A stretch of DNA of 49,385 nt from an uncultured Mailhella sp. Its GTDB lineage: Bacteria > Desulfobacterota > Desulfovibrionia > Desulfovibrionales > Desulfovibrionaceae. The notes under the pieces are model-generated. The model was not told where the DNA came from. It was given only the letters and a program-made list of their open reading frames with translations, and did not search any database. The DNA is taken from positions 1 through 49,385 of the forward strand of contig NZ_CALUWY010000018.1 of the NCBI RefSeq assembly GCF_944324615.1. Reading direction: 5' to 3'. Shown piece after piece: positions 42,274-49,385 of the stretch (the first letter of the stretch is position 1; each line of letters opens with the position of its first letter). Made by a program: the position numbers and the translations under genes.

Positions 42274-44805
42274 ATGAAGGAATGCGCCGTGAATCATCTT
42301 TCCCCGCACGCTCCCGGACACATTCTCATCCGGGGAGCAAGAGTACACAACCTGAAGAACGTGGATGCGGACATTCCCCTGAACGCCGTGGTGGCCGTGG
42401 CCGGGGTGTCGGGCTCCGGCAAGTCGTCGCTGGCCCTCGGCGTGCTCTATGCCGAAGGTTCGCGCCGCTATCTGGAGGCGCTTTCCGCCTATACGCGGCG
42501 GCGCATGACGCAGGCGGCAAAGCCGCAGGTGGACGAGGTGCTGTATGTGCCCGCCGCCCTGGCCCTCAGGCAGAGGCCGGGCATTCCCGGCATACGCAGC
42601 ACCTTCGGCACGGGCACGGAGCTGCTGAACAGCCTGCGCCTCATGTTCTCGCGTCTGGCAAGCCATGTGTGCCCGGCCGGACACCATGTGCCGCCCTCCC
42701 TGGCCGTGGCGGCGGAAAAGCCCCTGGTCTGCCCGGTGTGCGGGGCCGTGTTCCACGGGCCGGCTGCGGAAGATCTGGCCTTCAACAGCAGAGGAGCCTG
42801 CCGCACCTGCGAAGGCACGGGCCTTGTGCGCACCGTGGACATGGCCTCCCTTGTGCCGGATGATTCCCTCACCATCGACGAAGGGGCCGTGGCCCCGTGG
42901 AACTCGCTCATGTGGTCGCTCATGACGGACGTGTGCCGCGCCATGGGCGTGCGCACCGACGTGCCCTTCCGCGACCTTACGGAAGAGGAAAAGAACATCG
43001 TCTATCACGGCCCGGCGGAAAAGAAACATATCTTCTACAAGGCCAGAAGCTCCAATCAGGCCGGAGAGCTGGACTTCACCTATTACAACGCCGTCTACAC
43101 CGTGGAAAACGCCCTTGCCAGGGTCAAGGACGAAAAGGGCATGAAGCGGGTGGAAAAATTCCTGAAGCAGGACATCTGCCCCGACTGCGGAGGCACGCGC
43201 CTTTCCGCCGCCGCACGGGCGCCCCTGCTCCACGGCCTCACCCTGGACAGGGCCTGCGCCCTGCCCCTTTCCGAACTGGTGCAGCGCGTGGCCGAAGTGC
43301 CCGGCACCCTGCCTGCGGACATGGTGCCCATGGCGGAAAGCATCTGCACCGCCTTTCAGGATACGGCACGCCGGCTGCTGGAACTGGGACTCGGCTACCT
43401 TTCCCTCGACCGGGCCGTTTCCACCCTCTCCACCGGGGAGCGGCAGAGAATGCAGCTTGCCCGCGCCGTGAAAAGCCGCACCACGGGCGTTCTCTATGTG
43501 CTGGACGAACCTTCCATAGGCCTGCACCCCTACAATCTCGCAGGTCTTTCCGGCGTGATGCGCGACCTTGTGGCGGACGGCAATTCCGTGGTTCTCGTGG
43601 ACCACGACACAAGCCTTCTCGCCGGGGCGGACTGGCTCATCGAACTCGGGCCGGGAGCGGGCGCCGGGGGCGGGCGCATCATTGCCGAAGGCACCGTGGA
43701 TGACGTGGCAAAAAATCCTTCCTCGCGCATAGGCCCCTTTCTTGCCGATGCGGAAAAGGTGGAGGAAAAACGCAGTGACGAAGCGCTCTTTTCCCAAGGG
43801 CGCATACACCTGCGCACCTCTGAGATCCATACGGTGAAGCCCCTCGACGTTTCCTTCCCCCGGGGCAGGATGACCGTGGTCACCGGCGTTTCCGGTTCGG
43901 GCAAGACCACCCTCGTGCTGGAAAGCCTCGTGCCCGCCCTTCAGGCCGCCATACAGAAAAGCCCCCTGCCCGCCCATGTGCTTTCGGTGGAAGCCGGGGA
44001 CATCGCCCATGTGAAGCTCATCGACGCCGCGCCCATAGGCGTGAACGTGCGCTCCACCGTGGCCACCTATGCCGACGTGCACGACGACATGCGCAAGCTC
44101 TTCGCCCGCCTGCCCGAAGCGAAGAGGCGGGGATACAAGGCCGGGGATTTTTCCTACAACACCGGAAAACTGCGCTGCCCCACCTGCGACGGCACGGGCA
44201 CGGTGAGCCTCGACGTGCAGTTTCTGCCCGATGTGGACATTCCCTGCCCGGACTGCCGGGGAAGCCGCTTCGCCCCCGAAGCCGGAGAGGTGAAGTACAC
44301 GGACTCCCGGGGCCGGGAATACTCCCTGCCCGAGCTCATGGCCATGGACGTTCATACCGCACTGGAGGCCTGTGCGGACATGAAGCTGGTGCGTCAGCGC
44401 CTTTCGGTGCTGGAACAGCTGGGACTCGGCTACCTCACTCTCGGGGAGGGCACGCCCGGCCTTTCCGGCGGCGAGGCCCAGCGCCTCAAGCTGGCCGGTG
44501 AAATGGGGCGCGGGCAGGCCGATGCCGTGTTCGTGTTCGACGAACCCACCACGGGCCTGCATCCGCTGGATGTGGAAACCCTGCTTTCCGTGTTCCGCGC
44601 CCTCATGGACAGGGGCGCCACCGTCATCGTCATCGAGCACGACCTTGCCGTGATGCGCAGCGCCGACTACATCGTGGACATGGGCCCGGGCGGCGGCAGG
44701 GACGGCGGAACCATCGTGGCGACGGGCACGCCGTGGGAAATCACGCAGGTGCCTTCGAGCCTCACCGGAGCCTGCCTTGCCGGACGCCTGAAGACGGACG
44801 CATAA
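42274..44805 (+). CDS. UvrA-like tandem ABC ATPase, short UvrA2 type
   Basis: 843 residues, about 100 fewer than canonical UvrA. It has two ABC modules: Walker A 'GVSGSGKSS' (44-52), signature 'LSTGERQRMQLARA' (~385), 'VLDEPSIGLHPYN' (~410); then 'GVSGSGKTT' (~538), 'LSGGEAQRLKLAGE' (~729), 'VFDEPTTGLHPLD' (~756). Zinc-finger pairs are 'CPVCGAVF...CRTCEGTG' and 'CPTCDGTG...CPDCRGS'. The stretch between the first Walker A and 'DLAFNSRGACRTCEGTG' is short, so the UvrB-binding domain appears missing, as in UvrA2 proteins linked to DNA-intercalating drug tolerance. It lies 61 nt after thiE and is followed by no uvr gene. Confidence 0.85.
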   Translation: MKECAVNHLSPHAPGHILIRGARVHNLKNVDADIPLNAVVAVAGVSGSGKSSLALGVLYAEGSRRYLEALSAYTRRRMTQAAKPQVDEVLYVPAALALRQRPGIPGIRSTFGTGTELLNSLRLMFSRLASHVCPAGHHVPPSLAVAAEKPLVCPVCGAVFHGPAAEDLAFNSRGACRTCEGTGLVRTVDMASLVPDDSLTIDEGAVAPWNSLMWSLMTDVCRAMGVRTDVPFRDLTEEEKNIVYHGPAEKKHIFYKARSSNQAGELDFTYYNAVYTVENALARVKDEKGMKRVEKFLKQDICPDCGGTRLSAAARAPLLHGLTLDRACALPLSELVQRVAEVPGTLPADMVPMAESICTAFQDTARRLLELGLGYLSLDRAVSTLSTGERQRMQLARAVKSRTTGVLYVLDEPSIGLHPYNLAGLSGVMRDLVADGNSVVLVDHDTSLLAGADWLIELGPGAGAGGGRIIAEGTVDDVAKNPSSRIGPFLADAEKVEEKRSDEALFSQGRIHLRTSEIHTVKPLDVSFPRGRMTVVTGVSGSGKTTLVLESLVPALQAAIQKSPLPAHVLSVEAGDIAHVKLIDAAPIGVNVRSTVATYADVHDDMRKLFARLPEAKRRGYKAGDFSYNTGKLRCPTCDGTGTVSLDVQFLPDVDIPCPDCRGSRFAPEAGEVKYTDSRGREYSLPELMAMDVHTALEACADMKLVRQRLSVLEQLGLGYLTLGEGTPGLSGGEAQRLKLAGEMGRGQADAVFVFDEPTTGLHPLDVETLLSVFRALMDRGATVIVIEHDLAVMRSADYIVDMGPGGGRDGGTIVATGTPWEITQVPSSLTGACLAGRLKTDA

Positions 44806-44930
44806 GCCCCGCGCTTTTGGGGAAGGCGGCCGTGCAACAGCCCGGGGAGCCTTCCCCTTTCCTCCTCTGCCGTCGTCTTCTCCGGCAAAAAGGCCCCCCT
44901 TCGCCGGGCACGAGGCCCGGAAAAGGCAGA

Positions 44931-44974
44931 AAACAAAAACAGGGCGGATGCGGCATCACACCGCATCCGCCCTG
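44931..44974 (-). terminator. Terminator of the MATE gene (convergent with UvrA2)
   Basis: A 14-bp stem CAGGGCGGATGCGG / CCGCATCCGCCCTG with a 6-nt loop; on the minus strand it is followed by TTTTTGTTTT. It lies 18 nt after the MATE stop. Confidence 0.88.
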
Positions 44975-44992
44975 CATGCTTTCAGGAAAGAA

Positions 44993-46402
44993 TCAGTACT
45001 TCTTGGGCTTGAAGAAGTTCGACGGCGGCCTGCATTCCGGGTCGCCGGGCATGCAGGTATTGTCTTCCGCACGAAGGGCAAGGAAGAGGAACACGGCCGC
45101 CACCGTGCAGCCCGTGAAGTCGGCAATGGGAATGCTCATCCACACGCCGTCCAGCCCGAAGAACAGGGGCATGATGAGCAGCGCGGGCACAAGGCATATC
45201 ATCTGACGGCAGAGGGACACCACGCTTGCGATCTTGGCCTGACCTATGGACTGGAAATAGGTGCCGATGATGATCTGCGGCCCCACGAAGATGAACAGGC
45301 CGCCGGTGATGCGCAAGGCTCTTGCCGAAACCTGCGTGAGTTCGGCGTGATCGGTGAAGATGCGCACCAGAAGTTCGGGGATGAACCAGGCGCCCAGCAT
45401 GCCCGCCAGGGTGATGATGGTGGCGCTGATCATGCCGTACTTCAGGGCGAGGCGCACGCGGTCGGGCCTTTTGGCGCCGAAGTTGAAGCCGATGATGGGC
45501 TGCATGCCCTGCCCCAGCCCGATGACGCTCAGCGCAAAGAGCATGAGCAGACGGTTCAGGATGCCGAAGGCGCCGATGGCCATGTCGCCGCCGTACTTCT
45601 GAAGGGCGCGGTTGATGACCACCACCACGATGCAGGCGCAGAAGTTGATGAGAAAGGGCGCCATGCCTATGGCCAGAATCTTGCGTATGCTCTTCATCCT
45701 GAGCTTCCAGATATCCTTCTGGAAATGGATGAGGGAACTTTTGCGGGCGAAATGCGCCACCAGCCAGATCACCGACATGGTCTGCCCGGCTATCTGCGCC
45801 CAGGCCGCGCCGTACATGCCCCAGCCCCACCAGAAAATGAAGATGGGGGAAAAGGCCACGATGCCCAGAGCGGAAAGCAGGGCCGTCATCATGGCCGTCT
45901 TGGGGTAGCCCGTGGCGCGCGCCAGGAAGTTGAAGCCCAGCATGAGGAAGCCTATGGGCGAAAGCACCACCAGAGGCAGCATGAACTCGTGGGCATAGCG
46001 CAGCGTGTCGCCGCTTGCGCCGAAGAACATGAGCAGCGGATCAAGGAAAATCCAGAACAGCACGCCGAAGATCAGGCCGAAGATGATTTCCAGCATCACG
46101 GAATGCCCCAGCATGCTCCGCGCCTTGATCATGTTCTTGCGCCCGAGTTCTATGGAGCACAGCGCCGCGCAGCCCACGGCCACCAGCTGACAGAAGGCCA
46201 TGAGCAGGTTGATGAGCGGAAAGGTGACGGCCATGGCCGCAAGGGCCAGATGCCCCACGCCGTGGCCGATGTAGATGGCGGAAATGATCTGGTTGAGGGC
46301 CACGATGATCATGCCGAGAATGGCGGGAATGGAATATTCGAGAAGAAGGCGGCCCACGCCCTTCGTTCCCATTTCATTGGCTTTGTCGTTGGTCTGCGTC
46401 AC
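44993..46402 (-). CDS. MATE family multidrug/Na+ antiporter
   Basis: 469 residues from GTG 46402, chosen for GGAGGGG 4-5 nt upstream; ATG 46372 is an alternative. About 12 transmembrane segments. 'LLLEYSIPAILGMIIVALNQIISAIYIGH' and 'GLGQGMQPIIGFNFGAKRPDRVRLALKYG' are the paired MATE motifs of the NorM/DinF-MepA type. It exports cationic compounds or metabolites across the inner membrane. A tetR-like gene lies upstream on the same strand, 365 nt away. Confidence 0.92.
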   Translation of the reverse strand: MTQTNDKANEMGTKGVGRLLLEYSIPAILGMIIVALNQIISAIYIGHGVGHLALAAMAVTFPLINLLMAFCQLVAVGCAALCSIELGRKNMIKARSMLGHSVMLEIIFGLIFGVLFWIFLDPLLMFFGASGDTLRYAHEFMLPLVVLSPIGFLMLGFNFLARATGYPKTAMMTALLSALGIVAFSPIFIFWWGWGMYGAAWAQIAGQTMSVIWLVAHFARKSSLIHFQKDIWKLRMKSIRKILAIGMAPFLINFCACIVVVVINRALQKYGGDMAIGAFGILNRLLMLFALSVIGLGQGMQPIIGFNFGAKRPDRVRLALKYGMISATIITLAGMLGAWFIPELLVRIFTDHAELTQVSARALRITGGLFIFVGPQIIIGTYFQSIGQAKIASVVSLCRQMICLVPALLIMPLFFGLDGVWMSIPIADFTGCTVAAVFLFLALRAEDNTCMPGDPECRPPSNFFKPKKY

Positions 46403-46767
46403 TGTCCCCTCCCCGGTCCGCTCGCAGGACCGGCCCGGGAATACAGGCCCCGGATACCCCGCCTCAGGGAACCGGCTCCCCCTGCGCAGCCCTCTCAGGG
46501 CGCGCCGTGAAGCCGATGCTCCGGCGAAACACATTTTTTCTGAAAAACGCACGTTCTGAAGCCGCGCGGCAACATGCCGCCGAAAACAAAGGCGCAGGGC
46601 CTGCGGCCGCACCGCGGCACTCGGCGGCCGCCCGCACAGCCCGGGGAGCCTTCCCTCTCGTGCGCGGGCGTCTTACTTCCGCCCTTCACGGCCGCACGAA
46701 ACGCGCACAGGCCGGAAGTGCTCCATGATTATTCCATAATCACAGGCTCAGGAAAAAAAGCAAGTCC
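46403..46767. other. Intergenic region between tetR-like and MATE genes
   Basis: 365 nt without a credible gene. It is GC-rich except for an AT-rich patch at 46720-46760 holding a dyad, described separately. Confidence 0.45.
46724..46741 (-). promoter_or_regulatory. Operator-like dyad downstream of tetR, upstream of MATE
   Basis: TGATTAT TCC ATAATCA, perfect 7-bp arms around 3 bp, in the only AT-rich patch of the gap. On the minus strand it includes AATAAT, a possible -10. It may be a TetR-family site controlling the MATE gene. Confidence 0.4.
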
Positions 46768-47589
46768 TCACGCCTCTTCCGGAGCAGATTCCTCCTTCTC
46801 CTCCCGGGCTTCTTCCTCGGCGGGAGCCTCGGCGGAAGCAGCCTTCCGCGTCGTGCGGCGGGGGCTTCTGCGCACGGCCGCAGAAGCGCGCCTCTTTGCG
46901 CGCGGCTCCTCATTAAGGAAGGGCATGGGCGCATCCCAGTCCAGCAGGGAAACGCCGATGAGGTACGAAATCCAGGCCGCGTATTCCTCAGGCTCCCAGT
47001 TGAGCACCTTGGTCAGCCTGCGGTGCATGCCCGGCGTGGTGATGCTCCAGTAAAGCTCCGTGGCGCGCTCTTCGGAAAGGCCGGGACGAAGCATGCCGTC
47101 CTCCGCCATCTTGTGCACGGACTTGCGGCACTTTTCCAGCAGCATGAGGCTCTGATCCCTCTCCTGCTCGGCAAATTCCGGGGAAAGCACGCTCATGCCC
47201 CGGATGATGTCGAACACGGGCATGGCGTCTTCCATGAGCAGGGCCGTGAAATGGCCTATTTCCTGCACCCGCTCCTTGCCCGTCATGATCTGCGGGATGG
47301 AATCGCGCAGCTTGTCGTAGCGCTTGGCCTCCACGGTGGTTTCCAGTATGGCCGCCAGTACGCCCTTCTTGGAACCGCACACGGCATACACCGTCTGCGG
47401 CGCGACACCGGCTTCCCGGGCTATGGCTTCCAGCGTCATGTCGGCGTAGCCCTTTTCCTTCATGAGCTGCATGGCGGCCGCGACGATACGCGCCTTCGTC
47501 ACATTTGCCTGTTCCTTTCTGCGGGGCGAATGGTAGGAGCGCGTCTTCTTCACGGATTCCTGGACGCCGTCTGCGGCTTTTCTGGCCAT
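46768..47589 (-). CDS. TetR-family transcriptional regulator
   Basis: 273 residues. N-terminal helix-turn-helix at about 32-80 ('KARIVAAAMQLMKEKGYADMTLEAIAREAGVAPQTVYAVCGSKKGVL'), then a divergent helical ligand domain. It is longer than most TetR proteins because of an extra basic N-terminus (MARKAADGVQESVKKTRSYHSPRRKEQ) and a low-complexity tail rich in Arg/Ala then Glu ('RRTTRKAASAEAPAEEEAREEKEESAPEEA'). Likely target: the downstream MATE gene and itself. GAGGAA lies 6-8 nt before the ATG. Confidence 0.88.
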   Translation of the reverse strand: MARKAADGVQESVKKTRSYHSPRRKEQANVTKARIVAAAMQLMKEKGYADMTLEAIAREAGVAPQTVYAVCGSKKGVLAAILETTVEAKRYDKLRDSIPQIMTGKERVQEIGHFTALLMEDAMPVFDIIRGMSVLSPEFAEQERDQSLMLLEKCRKSVHKMAEDGMLRPGLSEERATELYWSITTPGMHRRLTKVLNWEPEEYAAWISYLIGVSLLDWDAPMPFLNEEPRAKRRASAAVRRSPRRTTRKAASAEAPAEEEAREEKEESAPEEA

Positions 47590-47632
47590 GTGGAATTCCT
47601 CAATATTGAATAGAATTTAATAAGATAAACTG

Positions 47633-47664
47633 ACATTACCCTATCCATTACCGATAGGCAATGT
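47633..47664. promoter_or_regulatory. Imperfect dyad upstream of the tetR-like gene
   Basis: Arms ACATTACCCTATC and GATAGGCAATGT (one extra base and one mismatch) surround CATTACC, about 45-75 nt upstream of the start in AT-rich DNA. Candidate autoregulatory operator. Confidence 0.4.
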
Positions 47665-48084
47665 TAAAAAATGTCTTTGAAGCGGCAGAGAAAAACAGCG
47701 CGCCGTGGCAGAAAAAAATGGCGCGTCGCCGTGGACTCATACGCCTTGACTTCGTTCCCTGCAAGTCCCCCCGAAGGTGGGGGAAAAGGCGGCATCCGGG
47801 GGACGAAGCGGCCGGAAACGCTTCCCCCGTCTGCAAAAAAGGACGGACCATTCCTCCGGTGAAGCGGTGAACGAGCCCGGAAAAAATCGCAGGCGCACGG
47901 AAATTTCCGCCCCTACCCCCGTTTTTCCGTGCGCCCGGGCCTTCTCCGGCAAAAGGCCCGTTTCCGCCCCCTGCCGGAAACACGGCGCACAGCATGGAAA
48001 AAACGGCCCCTTCCCGGCGTGTGCCGCGCGGAAAAAAAGCCCTGCGCGCCCCTCCGGCAGAGGCGTTTCCGCGCCTGACGAATC
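47665..48084. other. Gene-free GC-rich interval
   Basis: 420 nt with no credible gene on either strand. Small hairpins occur (GCGCC/GGCGC near 47699-47727; CCCCC/GGGGG near 47768-47783), but none forms a convincing terminator. Confidence 0.45.
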
Positions 48085-48120
48085 TTGACAGGAGAGGTGA
48101 TTTTCACTAGAATGAAAATC
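48085..48120 (+). promoter_or_regulatory. Strong sigma70-type promoter with overlapping dyad
   Basis: TTGACA (48085-48090), a 17-bp spacer and TAGAAT (48108-48113). An inverted repeat GATTTTCA-N6-TGAAAATC (48099-48120) covers the -10 and start point, suggesting a repressor site. The leader to the next gene is about 165 nt. Confidence 0.65.
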
Positions 48121-48286
48121 TATTAAATATGTTTTCCCCAGAAAGGGAAAAACCGGCCTTCCGTTGCCATATTCCCTGTTTTCTGGTGAAATACCGCGCA
48201 GGCCGCAACCTTTCCGCCGGGCATTCCGGCAAGGCCGCTTTTCCGGCCCGGACATACAGAATTTCTAACCGTTATGGAGTTTTGCC

Positions 48287-49117
48287 ATGGCCATCACTCT
48301 CTACAGGGCTCCCAACTGTATCCGTTGCCGCATCACGCATGAATTCATGGATGCCAGGGGCATCAACTACGGCAGCTATGACCTCGAAGCCGACAAGGAC
48401 ATTGTGAACGGCTTTTACCGTGCCAACCGCAAATACCTGCACCGCAACGAAACCGGCGTGGAATTCCCCATGTTCCATGACGATGACGGCGACGTGGTGC
48501 TTCAGGGCACGGGCGTCATCATAGCCTATCTTCTTTCCGGCAAGGCCCTCGGCGACGCCGGCGCCGTTTCCGAAAGCAAGATGCTGCACGGCTGGATTTC
48601 CGGCCTGAACGTCTCCAAGGTTCCCGCCGGTGAGGAAGATCACTTTGTGGAACTCATCACCGCACTGTCCAAGGGCGGACTTCAGGTGGTGCTCGACAGC
48701 GACGGCCGCAATGCCGACCTGCTGGAAAGGCTCATCAACACCGGCTGCCTCACCCGCATCCGTCTGAACATCCCCGGCCCGGCCTCCGTGTACCCCGCCG
48801 CCGTGGGCGGCGAAGCCCCCTCCAGGGAAGAACTCGGCAAGAGCATCGCCCTTGTGCGCGCCTTCAAGGACAACGTCATCCGCCTCTACCTTGAGCCCAT
48901 TGCTCAGGCCGACGGCTCCCTCGCCTGGCTTTCCCCCGCCGACGCGGCCCTGGCCGGCAAGATGGTGGCCGAAGCCTGCGGCGACATGATGCTGCCCTTC
49001 GGCATTCAGGCCAGCACCGAACCCGTGAAGGGTCTGGATGCGCTCACCAACCTGCTGCCCTACCGCTCCAAGGTGCGCGCCGCCCTTCCCAAGACCGACA
49101 TCATCAAGAGCGAATAA
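48287..49117 (+). CDS. Glutaredoxin-domain protein with C-terminal barrel-like domain
   Basis: 276 residues. Residues 1-80 are glutaredoxin-like with the redox pair C11-I-R-C14 ('MAITLYRAPNCIRCRITHEFM'). The rest ('GLQVVLDSDGRNADLLERLINTGCLTRIRLNIPGPASVYP' and onward) resembles the later strands of radical-SAM activating-enzyme barrels but has no CX3CX2C cluster motif, so it is not a functional radical-SAM enzyme as such. It is followed 143 nt later by a dihydrolipoamide dehydrogenase-like gene, suggesting a shared thiol-redox role (inference). Confidence 0.7.
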   Translation: MAITLYRAPNCIRCRITHEFMDARGINYGSYDLEADKDIVNGFYRANRKYLHRNETGVEFPMFHDDDGDVVLQGTGVIIAYLLSGKALGDAGAVSESKMLHGWISGLNVSKVPAGEEDHFVELITALSKGGLQVVLDSDGRNADLLERLINTGCLTRIRLNIPGPASVYPAAVGGEAPSREELGKSIALVRAFKDNVIRLYLEPIAQADGSLAWLSPADAALAGKMVAEACGDMMLPFGIQASTEPVKGLDALTNLLPYRSKVRAALPKTDIIKSE

Positions 49118-49260
49118 AAGGCGCCGCTTCCTCCCCACAGGCGGAAGCAGCCCGGAACCGGCCGCCCGAAAGGCGCTCCTTTCCCCGAAAGGGCGGCCGT
49201 CCCGGATGAAACGGGCCCGCAAAGCCGGGCCTGAAACATAGTTATCAAGGCAGGCAACAA

Positions 49261-49385
49261 ATGGCTCTTCGCATCACCGTCATCGGTGCAGGCCCCGGCG
49301 GCTACACTGCCGCCTTTGACGCCGCAAAGCGCGGCGCGGAAGTCACCCTCGTGGAATCCACCTGGCTCGGCGGCACATGCCTCAA
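49261..49385 (+). CDS. lpd: Dihydrolipoamide dehydrogenase-like flavoprotein (3' truncated)
   Basis: Only the first 41 residues are in the window: '[32 protein letters not shown]' is the FAD-binding Rossmann motif (GXGXXG). 'LGGTC' is the start of the redox-active disulfide motif GGTCLNXGC, cut off by the window end. This is the class I pyridine-nucleotide disulfide oxidoreductase family; lipoamide dehydrogenase is most likely but mercuric or glutathione-type reductases share this start. Confidence 0.8.
   Translation, partial: MALRITVIGAGPGGYTAAFDAAKRGAEVTLVESTWLGGTCL

Overview
The window is high-GC, densely coded bacterial DNA. Its gene content (LivHMGF transporter, triheme cytochrome c peroxidase, a winged-helix 4Fe-4S protein, PyrD/PyrK-type dihydroorotate dehydrogenase, a glutaredoxin-like protein beside lpd) fits a gut-type member of the Desulfovibrionaceae (Bilophila/Mailhella/Desulfovibrio group). 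That assignment is inference from gene content; no rRNA is present.

Layout. 1-4319: branched-chain amino-acid type ABC operon (5' truncated substrate-binding gene, livH, livM, livG, livF, terminator). 4325-6705: secreted esterase-713-like hydrolase divergent from a LysR regulator whose frame is broken at an A6 run. 7083-10616: a DUF1877 gene and a metal (Zn/Mn) ABC operon. 10883-12151: winged-helix 4Fe-4S protein. 12383-12458: a CAT-anticodon tRNA. 12728-13244: a 1-kb gene-free gap holding what look like two sibling small-RNA genes, each with the same upstream box, a sigma70-like promoter and a terminator. 13489-14693: OmpA-like lipoprotein and YqaA. 14824-18471: dnaK, aroD and a small conserved gene on the minus strand. 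18721-21410: murI-truA-RluA-type synthase. 21429-22253: TraR/DksA-like and YhcH-like genes.

22667-26414 is the most unusual stretch. It holds a Hin/Gin-type serine invertase (one frameshift), two 26-bp dyad recombination sites in inverted orientation around a promoter-bearing segment of about 100 bp, and an autotransporter gene with an AT-rich start and several frame breaks. It reads as a promoter-inversion switch for a surface autotransporter that now looks decayed or locked ON. 26824-28224 is a triheme cytochrome c peroxidase. 28842-32415 is a module bounded by 93-bp direct repeats. It contains a tandem duplication of a three-gene set: zinc-ribbon protein, secreted HNH-like/TPR protein and small membrane protein. 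One copy has lost the HNH-like gene but kept its downstream partner, an arrangement reminiscent of toxin/orphan-immunity loci.

32574-39666 carries argD and seven UMP-synthesis genes (pyrC, pyrK, pyrD, pyrF, pyrE, pyrB, pyrI) on the minus strand, everything for UMP except carbamoyl-phosphate synthase. 40019-44805 is maf-thiM-thiE and a short UvrA-like (UvrA2-type) ATPase. 44993-47589 is a MATE exporter and a TetR regulator. 48085-49385 is a strong promoter with an operator-like dyad, a glutaredoxin-like two-domain protein and the start of a dihydrolipoamide dehydrogenase.

The genes with broken frames (LysR, invertase, autotransporter, one zinc-ribbon copy) are all accessory. Housekeeping genes around them are intact, which argues for real decay or variation rather than uniformly poor sequence, although several breaks sit in short homopolymers and should be checked.
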